In this document: positions 1 to 9,300 of the stretch, piece by piece
How the letters are laid out: each line of letters opens with the position of its first letter
Position numbering within the stretch: position 1 is the first letter of the stretch
NCBI GenBank assembly: GCA_003246505.1
Contig: QKAI01000370.1
Coordinates: forward strand, 1 to 10,867
Direction: 5' to 3'
Origin: Spirochaetaceae bacterium
GTDB taxonomy: Bacteria > Spirochaetota > Spirochaetia > DSM-2461
Length of the DNA stretch: 10,867 nucleotides
Program-made: the position numbers and the translations under genes
The notes under the pieces: model-generated
Told to the model about the DNA's origin: nothing
The model's input: only the letters and a program-made list of their open reading frames with translations
The model's database searches: none

Positions 1-176
1 GAGGCGATCTCCGTCTCCTTCAGTTCGCCGCGGCAGTCCTGCCCTTCATAAATATAAAGGGCTTCCAGCTCCTTCACGATATCCTCCCTGTCGTAGGAGG
101 GGTAGTTTTTCTGCAGCTCCAGATGGGTCAGGGTGCTCTCGTAATTTTTTATATAAAGGGCTTCGAAATCAAACAT
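1..176 (-). CDS. Hypothetical protein, 5' part only (runs off left edge)
   Basis: Reading the minus strand from the ATG at 176 gives 58 codons with no stop, then the frame leaves the window at base 1. The product starts MFDFEALYIKNYES and is hydrophilic and charged, with no signal peptide or membrane segment, so it is probably cytoplasmic. The pentapeptide EALYI occurs at residues 5-9 and again at 38-42, underlain by a 14-base direct repeat (52-65 and 151-164). I do not recognise the family and assign no function. Protein-like composition, a good promoter immediately upstream (183-211) and divergent layout with ftsK support a real gene. There is no clear Shine-Dalgarno sequence ahead of the ATG, which fits a leaderless transcript. 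A downstream start cannot be excluded. Confidence 0.65.
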   Translation of the reverse strand, partial: MFDFEALYIKNYESTLTHLELQKNYPSYDREDIVKELEALYIYEGQDCRGELKETEIA

Positions 177-182
177 GGGCCT

Positions 183-211
183 ATTCTAGGGATTTGGGGG
201 GCATTGATCAA
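183..211 (-). promoter_or_regulatory. Sigma-70-type promoter for the leftward gene, possibly leaderless
   Basis: On the minus strand a -35 TTGATC (206-211) and a -10 TAGAAT (183-188, five of six matches to TATAAT) are separated by exactly 17 bases. Only six bases lie between the -10 and the ATG at 176, so the expected transcription start falls on or next to the start codon. The -35 lies inside the palindrome TTGATCAA (204-211). Confidence 0.5.
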
Positions 212-256
212 TCCCGCCCTAAACCGGTCCGCCCTTTTTTCCGATAATCCTATCGT

Positions 257-260
257 GAGG
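257..260 (+). promoter_or_regulatory. Ribosome binding site that decides the ftsK start
   Basis: GAGG lies six bases before the GTG at 267, an ideal spacing. The upstream in-frame GTG at 255 and ATG at 123 lack such a site. Starting at 123 would also run through the divergent gene and add an N-terminus that does not look like protein. A weak -10-like GATAAT at 243-248 precedes it, but I see no matching -35. Confidence 0.55.
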
Positions 261-266
261 TCCAAG

Positions 267-2745
<2,479 letters not shown>

Positions 2746-2756
<11 letters not shown>

Positions 2757-2776
2757 TATTTGCCCAAATCCGGGAA
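2746..2776. repeat. Inverted repeat across the ftsK stop codon
   Basis: TTCCCGGAT (2746-2754) and ATCCGGGAA (2768-2776) form a perfect 9-bp stem with a 13-base loop. The loop holds most of the ftsK stop codon and the -35 element of the next promoter. No T-run follows, so it is not a standard intrinsic terminator. It could be a transcript-end hairpin or an operator for the kinase gene. A shorter alternative stem, ATTTG/CAAAT (2758-2769), lies inside. Confidence 0.5.
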
Positions 2777-2789
2777 ATGGCCCTATAAT
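2760..2789 (+). promoter_or_regulatory. Promoter for the histidine kinase gene, near-leaderless
   Basis: A perfect -10 TATAAT (2784-2789) is preceded after 18 bases by TTGCCC (2760-2765, four of six matches to TTGACA). Transcription would begin around 2796-2797, only three or four bases before the ATG at 2800. No Shine-Dalgarno sequence precedes either that ATG or the in-frame GTG at 2791. Confidence 0.5.
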
Positions 2790-2799
2790 TGTGCTGAAG

Positions 2800-4632
2800 A
2801 TGAAGAGAAAATCCTGTCTTTTCCTTCTTTTATTTCTGCTCACCCTGTCGGCAGTATCGGGAAAAGAGAAAAACATTCTTGTCCTCGACTCCTACCATCA
2901 GGGGTATCACTGGGCGGACAGAACCGTAGGGGCCATTCAGAGCGTCCTGAGCCATCGGGACGACACGGAGCTCCACATTCTTTATATGGATACGAAGCGC
3001 AAGTCCGACCCGGAGTATCTGGAGCTCCTTTACGGGGAGTACCGGTACAAATACGCCGGCATGGCCTTTGACGTGGTTATGGCCGCCGACGACCATGCCC
3101 TGGATTTCATGCTCAAATACGGGGACAGCCTCTTCCCGGGGGTTCCCGTCGTTTTCTGCGGCATCAACAGCTTCGAGCCGGAGCGCCTGGCCGGGCATGA
3201 CAACTACACGGGCATCCACGAGTCCTACGACGTACCGGGCATCTTCGAGCTGATAACCCGCATCCACCCGGACCGGAATAATATCGCCGTCATCATGGAT
3301 TCCACCCTCTCCAGCGAATCCCTTCTCCAGCTCGTCCACGAGGCGGAATTCCTCTACTCCTCCCGGTTCCATCTCACCTACTATTCGGGGCTGTCCACGG
3401 AGGATCTGACCGGGGAACTCGGGAAGCTGGGCCCGAATGATATCATCCTGTGGGGCATTCACCTGCGGGGCAGGGAGGGGCAGTTCTATACGGTAAGGGA
3501 GAGTCTGGACCTGATCAAATCGGCCACCCACGTCCCCATCTACTCCATCTGGGACGTGGTGGGCTTCGGCGTGGTGGGGGGGCGGGTCTCCCGGCCCGAG
3601 GAGCAGGGACGGGTGGCCGCCACCATGGCCGGGGAGCTGCTGGACGGGAAGGACGTCCGGGACATACCCGTCGCGGCGGGGCATCTGGTGGATCTTTTCG
3701 ATTATCCCGTCCTGAGGGAGTACGGCATACGCCTTTCCCAGCTGCCCACGGGGAGCATCGTCCTTAACCGACCCTTCTCCCTTTTCCGGGAGAACCGACT
3801 CCTCTTCGCCTTGATCCTCCTCTTCATCGTTCTTCTCATCGGCATCATCGTCGTGCTCATCTGGGACATAGGGCGCAGAAAGAGGGCGGAGGAGCAGCTC
3901 ATCCAGAGCCGGGAGCAGCTGGCCCAGAGCCGCAAGATGGACGCCATCGGGCAGCTGGCCGGGGGAGTGGCCCACGATTTCAACAATATCCTCACCGGAA
4001 TTCTGGGGGCGGCGGACCTTCTCTTCGAGGAGGAGGAGCTGACCGATCAGGGTAAGGAGTACGTGGATATGATCATCTCCTCCTCCCGGCAGGCGGCGGA
4101 CCTGACCTATCAGCTCCTCGCCTTCGGCAGGAAGGAGAAGAATAAAAACGTCCGCCTGGACATGCACCGGGTCATAAAGGACACCCTGTTCATACTCAAG
4201 CAGACCCTGAATAAAAACATCTCCTTCACCACCCGGCTCCACGGGGCGAACTGCATGATCATGGGGAGCAAACCGGCCCTGCAGAACGTGCTCATGAACC
4301 TTTGCATCAACTCGGCCCAGGCCATGCCCGGGGGAGGGGATATCCTTATCGAGACGTCAACCCTCCATATGGACGAGGAGAGGTGCCGGGACTACTCCTT
4401 TACGATTACACCCGGGGAGTACCTGGAATTAACGGTGAGCGACAGGGGGGTGGGGATTCCCCAGGACCGGCTGGAAAGGATCTTCGAGCCCTTCTATACG
4501 ACCAAGGAGAAGGGATCCGGACTGGGACTGGCCGCGGTTTACGGAACCGTCAAGGAGCACCGGGGCTGTCTTTCCGTAATAAGCGAAGTGGGAAAGGGGA
4601 CCGCCTTCCTGATCTATTTTCCCCTGGCCTGA
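2800..4632 (+). CDS. Membrane sensor histidine kinase with ABC substrate-binding-like sensor
   Basis: A 610-residue two-component sensor kinase. It has a signal peptide or first membrane segment (MKRKSCLFLLLFLLTLSAVSG), then a periplasmic domain of about 300 residues resembling the ABC_sub_bind (LivK/TrpX-like) family, for example ILVLDSYHQGYHW and VVFCGINSFEPERL. A single transmembrane helix (about 334-356) leads through a short coiled coil to a HisKA domain with GGVAHDFNNILTG, phospho-acceptor His392. The HATPase_c domain follows with N-box NLCINSAQAM (Asn500, Asn504), G1 DRGVGIP (Asp548), F-box FEPFYTT and G2 GSGLGL. There is no receiver domain and no response regulator gene beside it, so its partner is elsewhere. 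The sensor probably detects a small periplasmic ligand; its identity cannot be read from sequence. I chose ATG 2800 over GTG 2791 because the signal peptide begins there and the -10 at 2784-2789 would leave GTG 2791 upstream of the mRNA start. Confidence 0.9.
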   Translation: MKRKSCLFLLLFLLTLSAVSGKEKNILVLDSYHQGYHWADRTVGAIQSVLSHRDDTELHILYMDTKRKSDPEYLELLYGEYRYKYAGMAFDVVMAADDHALDFMLKYGDSLFPGVPVVFCGINSFEPERLAGHDNYTGIHESYDVPGIFELITRIHPDRNNIAVIMDSTLSSESLLQLVHEAEFLYSSRFHLTYYSGLSTEDLTGELGKLGPNDIILWGIHLRGREGQFYTVRESLDLIKSATHVPIYSIWDVVGFGVVGGRVSRPEEQGRVAATMAGELLDGKDVRDIPVAAGHLVDLFDYPVLREYGIRLSQLPTGSIVLNRPFSLFRENRLLFALILLFIVLLIGIIVVLIWDIGRRKRAEEQLIQSREQLAQSRKMDAIGQLAGGVAHDFNNILTGILGAADLLFEEEELTDQGKEYVDMIISSSRQAADLTYQLLAFGRKEKNKNVRLDMHRVIKDTLFILKQTLNKNISFTTRLHGANCMIMGSKPALQNVLMNLCINSAQAMPGGGDILIETSTLHMDEERCRDYSFTITPGEYLELTVSDRGVGIPQDRLERIFEPFYTTKEKGSGLGLAAVYGTVKEHRGCLSVISEVGKGTAFLIYFPLA

Positions 4633-4723
4633 CCAAAGAGCACTCCATCGGAAAGAACAATCCGTCCAATCTGTGAAGATTGTGAAGAAAGTGTTGAGAA
4701 ATTGCGAATTATATGGATCTTTT

Positions 4724-4753
4724 TTGTGGAACGTGCTATTAATAGGGTAATAT
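4724..4753 (+). promoter_or_regulatory. Weak candidate promoter for the lipoprotein gene
   Basis: In the 151-base gap 4633-4783, TTGTGG (4724-4729) and TAATAT (4748-4753) are 18 bases apart, each only a partial match. Transcription would begin near 4760, leaving a leader of about 24 bases that contains GGGAG (4771-4775), eight bases before the ATG at 4784. The gap also holds a 6-bp hairpin (CAATCT/AGATTG, 4667-4682) and two copies of TGTGAAGA (4672-4679, 4681-4688). No terminator is seen after the kinase gene, so read-through from it remains possible. Confidence 0.3.
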
Positions 4754-4783
4754 CTATTTATTGAAGTATTGGGAGACGATACC

Positions 4784-6253
4784 ATGAAAAAGGCACTGGC
4801 CCTGGCTTTGGCAGCCATTATGTTACTGTTGTTTTTCGGATGCGACACGGGGACATCCCCGGGGGGAACGGAAGTGACCCTGGACACCGGTTCCCTGACC
4901 ATATCCCTGGCCGATCCCGGGGTCGCCGCGTCCTATGACGACGGCATCTCTCCCTATGCGGTCGTAACCGGAGCCACCGCCAGCGGTTCGACATTCCACA
5001 GGCAGATCTCCCTGGACAATGCCAAGGAGAGCCTTACCGTTTCCAATCTGATCCCGGGCACCTACAACGTGAAGGTCAAGGTCTGGGACAATCTGTCCAG
5101 CGAAGATGACGACGACGACGGGGACGGGACCGTCAACTTCTACGACAGCGACGATTCGGACGGGACCGGCGAACCGGTGATTCTGGAGGACGTGATCGCC
5201 CTGGGATACGAAACGGTATCGGTGAGCGCCGACGCCGTGGCGACCCTGAATGTGGATCTTTATACGGAGGATGACCTGAAGGACATTCTCTCCGCAACGG
5301 ACGGAGTGTTCGATACATTCGATATCCCCGAAAAGGGATGGACGGCCTTTACCTGGGGCGTTTTCTCCCTCTTCGCCTACGATGAGGAGACGGCCCTGGA
5401 GATTCTGGAGGAAGCGGACGACAGCACCATTTCGGAGATAGAGACCTACCTGGCCTTTATTTCCGACAGCGCTGCGGCGGGCGCTTTCATCGGGGAGACC
5501 CTGTCTGAGTATGACGATGTCTACGGGATGACCTACCTGGATATGCTTAACGACGTACTGGGGGATATTCAGGACGCCGATTATTATGTCAATCTTTTCT
5601 CTTCCATGATCGAAAGCGTATACAGCGCCGTGGTGGGGGATTATCAGTTCCTTTTCTATGATTTCGTCGATCTGACCATCTCCGGACTGACCCATGGGGA
5701 GACCCTTGCCGGGAGCGATGCCATAGCTCTCTCCGTTTCTTCGGAGTATGATTTCTCCGTGGGAACCTTCAGCTGGGTCCTGAACGGCAGCGGGGTGGGG
5801 ACGGGCGACTCCTACAGCCTCTCCCCCGAAGCCTGTGCCGCCGGGCTGAACATCCTGTCGGTGCAGTACGAGTACGCCGGGGTGATCCTGGGGGCGGAGA
5901 CGATCGTGTTCTATAGGGATTCGGAGGTGCAGCGGCTGACCGTAGCGGATATTCCCTTTGTGGACAGCCGGCTTAAGAGTGTCGTGCTGGCTACGGGTCT
6001 TACTTACGCCGACGAAGTGACTTCCATTGCCCTTGTGAATTATGCCAATCTGGATTTCAACGGAATCGAATATCTTGTGAATTTAGACGCACTTTACATC
6101 ACTAACGGCGGCACGTTTACCGAAAGCCAGCTCGCTCCTCTCTATTCCCTTTCCAACCTTACGGTTCTTTTGTTCCGGTATAATCAGCCTTCTGCGGAGC
6201 TGCTCGCAATTCTTCAGGCCAATCTGCCTAACGTCACGATTTATCTCCAGTAA
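4784..6253 (+). CDS. Predicted mosaic envelope lipoprotein with LRR-like tail
   Basis: A 489-residue predicted lipoprotein; I do not recognise a named family. ATG 4784 was chosen because GGGAG sits eight bases upstream and a lipoprotein signal peptide starts there: MKK, hydrophobic run, then Leu-Phe-Phe-Gly-Cys with Cys20 as the lipidation site. Phe at -3 is non-canonical but tolerated in spirochaetal lipoboxes. Asp follows the Cys. Segments: a beta-sandwich-like region (about 35-105, with PGTYNVKVKV); an Asp-rich stretch (108-127, DDDDDGDGTVNFYDSDDSDG) resembling thrombospondin type-3 calcium loops; a helical, acidic middle (about 165-290); an Ig/PKD-like segment (about 296-380); and a tail (about 388-489) resembling leucine-rich repeats, with ADEVTSIALVNY, LDFNGIEYLVNL and LSNLTVL. 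Codons in the tail favour CTT and ATT-type choices more than the rest of the gene. An export and surface or periplasmic binding role is inferred. It ends at a strong terminator, separating it from the next gene. Confidence 0.8.
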   Translation: MKKALALALAAIMLLLFFGCDTGTSPGGTEVTLDTGSLTISLADPGVAASYDDGISPYAVVTGATASGSTFHRQISLDNAKESLTVSNLIPGTYNVKVKVWDNLSSEDDDDDGDGTVNFYDSDDSDGTGEPVILEDVIALGYETVSVSADAVATLNVDLYTEDDLKDILSATDGVFDTFDIPEKGWTAFTWGVFSLFAYDEETALEILEEADDSTISEIETYLAFISDSAAAGAFIGETLSEYDDVYGMTYLDMLNDVLGDIQDADYYVNLFSSMIESVYSAVVGDYQFLFYDFVDLTISGLTHGETLAGSDAIALSVSSEYDFSVGTFSWVLNGSGVGTGDSYSLSPEACAAGLNILSVQYEYAGVILGAETIVFYRDSEVQRLTVADIPFVDSRLKSVVLATGLTYADEVTSIALVNYANLDFNGIEYLVNLDALYITNGGTFTESQLAPLYSLSNLTVLLFRYNQPSAELLAILQANLPNVTIYLQ

Positions 6254-6275
6254 ACCCTTTTTGTCGCGATTCCAT

Positions 6276-6307
6276 GGCTGTCCCCGGTGCGGGACAGCCT
6301 TTTTTTT
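6276..6307 (+). terminator. Rho-independent terminator after the lipoprotein gene
   Basis: GGCTGTCCC (6276-6284) and GGGACAGCC (6291-6299) form a perfect GC-rich 9-bp stem with a six-base loop, followed at once by eight T (6300-6307). It lies 22 bases past the stop codon at 6251-6253 and isolates the lipoprotein gene from the giant gene. Confidence 0.95.
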
Positions 6308-6344
6308 CTCAGGAAAAAGAAATGAAATTAATCCTCTATTGAGG

Positions 6345-6358
6345 TATAATGCTATAAT
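6345..6358 (+). promoter_or_regulatory. Extended -10 promoter of the giant surface protein gene
   Basis: Two perfect TATAAT hexamers stand in tandem (6345-6350 and 6353-6358). The second is preceded by TG at the extended -10 position (6350-6351), which lets sigma-70 promoters work without a good -35; none is visible at the right spacing. Transcription would start near 6365, giving a leader of about 22 bases. Confidence 0.6.
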
Positions 6359-6374
6359 GTAGAGCTTTGTCCCA

Positions 6375-6381
6375 AAAGGAG
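6375..6381 (+). promoter_or_regulatory. Strong ribosome binding site for the giant gene
   Basis: AAAGGAG ends five bases before the ATG at 6387, close to ideal, and supports that start together with the signal peptide that follows it. Confidence 0.75.
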
Positions 6382-6386
6382 ATTTC

Positions 6387-9300
6387 ATGGCGAGTCGATC
6401 GGTAAAGAGTGTTTTGTTCTCAATACATTTAATATTTGTCGCCCTGTTCGCCCTAAACGGTCAAAGCCTTGTCCCCGCCACAAGCACGGATTGGCTTCAG
6501 GTCACGTCCAATCCAAATAACGGGGGACTGGACTCTATTCAGGTCGTATTTTTCCAAGTCCCCGAGGATTATACCTCACCCATCTATTTCGGCATATGCG
6601 ATCCGGAGACGAATAACGTGGCCCCCGATGACGGGAATGGGACATCCTTCTTTTACCTTATGGGCGGTGAGGGGTGTTATACCGACGCCCAGTCAAGATT
6701 GCTGGACTACGGAGGAGGAACCCCCACGAATTATAACACCTCGGGGACTCTGATCTATACCTATGAATATAATAACACTTACATCGAGCAGAACGGTACG
6801 GCCACGGGGGGCAGTCCCAATGTGACGGCAAACGGGGAATGGGCCTATTTTCCCCCAGTCTATGCCTCCCAGGGGGAACATGTGGGCAGCTACTACTATT
6901 TCCGGGTAGTGGTCCATGCCTCCACGAGCAATAAGAACGCCTATAAGCTTGTAGCCTCTTCGCTCATGAACACCTCCGGACCGGTGGAAATCACCAACAT
7001 AAGGGCCTTCGCCTATAGCTGGTGTTTCGATATCAACAGCAATTTCTGGGACTTTTATCCATGCGTCCCCGATTCCATTGATACGACTCTGGATACCAAT
7101 GAACTGGATATTCACGTAAATGATGCGGATAATGAAGAGTATTCCCTTTACGACATTACCGGAAATACAAGAGCCACCGCCGTAGCCAGTGCCGGAAATG
7201 ACTGGTCATCCGATGCGGACGGGGGATCGGATTACTACATTAACGACAGTACCTTTGGATCCCAGATCAACGGGACCTGGCACATCCAGTTCGACTATAC
7301 CAACGGGGGGCCGGCGGAAAACACCACGGAATTCTGGGCATTCGACACAACCGACTCCCTCCTCCTTCCCGTTTATACGGAGTTCTACCAGCCGCCGGCC
7401 CCCTACCGGGTGACCGCCTCCACGACAAGCGATCCCTCCGTGGCGAACGTGCCGGGGGACTATTCCGCCGTAAAACTGCAAATCGTCGATTCCAGCGGCG
7501 ATTCGGTTCCCTATGCGAGGGATATCTATGTCTCCAATCCCTCGGCTACCCTAAGCCTCTACTACTATAATGGCGGATACGTTTCCCTGGGGGCTGCCGG
7601 AGCCGACGCTCTCATTACGACCAACACGGACGGGTATTACATCCTGTACTGCGACAATACGGTGACCGAATCGGTAACCCTCTCCTTTACCACGGACGGG
7701 ACCGGCGGCTCTGACCGCCTTCCGGCCACGGGGACCCTCGGAACGAACGACGACGCCACGGTCACCCACTATCTGGCCACGGACAGTCCCCCCACCTTGA
7801 CCTCGTCGGGAACGGATCTGACATCTCTCACAGCCGGTAACGCGCCCACGGGCATCCTGTTCAGCATCACCGATGATAACGGTGCCTTCATTACCGCCGC
7901 CAAGGATATCTATCTGAGGATACCCGATTCGGTGGATGCCGCCTGGGATACCTCTCTTGTGAACGGGGACGGGACGGATTTTACCTTCGGCGGGACCGCC
8001 CTGGGAAATATTAACACAACCATCACATATACGGACACCAAAACGTTGAGGATAAACGTTACCTCCGATTTCACCGCCACCGAAGATACCCTTACCATAA
8101 CCGGCGGTCTGGCCTTCACTTCGTCCAATACGGCCTCCGTGGGAGATTTCGAGCTTTCCTACCAAGGTTCTGCGGGACCCTGGAACGTGGTGGATGACAG
8201 GTCCGCGGGGAATGATATCCAGATCAGCCCCGCCGCGGTGTCCTATTATATCTGGGACGGATCGGCGGGGGACGGAGTTTTTTCCAACGGCGCCAACTGG
8301 CAGGGAGGGACCGCTCCCGCCGCCGGAGCGGGGGCGAGCGTTATTCTGACATCCTCGGGGACCGATGCCATCCTGGCGACGGGCACATCCTATGTCTTCG
8401 ATGAATTGATCATTACCAGCGGTGCAAAACCGACCCTTGCGGGAACCGCTTCACTTCAGGTTAATACGGATTATGAGAACAGCGGTACCCTTCTTATCAC
8501 AGGCAGCGCGACTATCGTGACCGGAGCCGGAGTTTTCGCCTCCGAACCGTCACTTGGCGATGTTGAGCTGAACGGGGCGGGAAATGTGAATTACGGACAC
8601 TTCGATAACCTCACTTCCACCTCCGGCGCCTGGACCTTTCCCGCCCTTTATCCTCCTGTCGTCGTTATCGAGGGGGACGCCCTTCTGACGGCCGGATCCT
8701 GGACGATGGCCAGCGGCCAGCTGATCGAGCTGTACGGGAACTGGACAAACAACGGGGTCACGGTCACCAATTCCTATCTGAATCTGATGGGATCGGAGCA
8801 GTGCACCCTGTCCGGTACGTCACAGAACTACTTCCAGCTGATCTGTACGGTCCCGGGGAAGCAGATCCTTTTTAATACAACGGGAACCCATACCGTTTCC
8901 GATACGCTGACCCTGACCGGTTCGACCGCTTCCCCCATCGTCCTGAGGGGAACCTCCAACGCCCTTTGGACAATGGACGCCTCCGCGGCTACGGTAAGTG
9001 TCTCCTATGTGGATCTGGACTGGGCCGAAGCGGCTACCGCGGACATCGACTGCGATTTCTCAACCAAGGGTTCCAATTGCGACACCACTACTCCGGAATG
9101 GGTCATGAGCACGAAAACCACCACATGGACCGGTGGGTACAGTTCCGATATCACCGATGCCACGGCTCCTGCTGCGGCCAACTGGAATAACGGCGTACCC
9201 GTCGCGGGGGACGAAATCATCATCCCCAACGTGGTAACGCCGCCCGTGGTTACTTCCGCCGGCTGGAATATGGGAACGGGGACCATAACCTTAGAAGCGG

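Noticed and set aside
123..266. Upstream ATG at 123 as the ftsK start
   Set aside because: It lies inside the divergent gene, lacks a ribosome binding site and adds a non-FtsK N-terminus; GTG 267 fits better.
2830..4242. 470-codon minus-strand frame opposite the kinase gene
   Set aside because: It is antisense to a complete histidine kinase and has no recognisable motif or ribosome binding site.
4667..4682. CAATCT/AGATTG hairpin as terminator of the kinase gene
   Set aside because: The stem is only six weak pairs and no T-run follows; the T6 at 4720-4725 is nearly 40 bases away.
4823..5695. 290-codon minus-strand frame opposite the lipoprotein gene
   Set aside because: It is a shadow of the forward frame, with low-complexity Gly/Val/His content.
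6469..6753. Short forward frame inside the giant gene
   Set aside because: It lies in another frame of the coding region that starts at 6387 and has no ribosome binding site.
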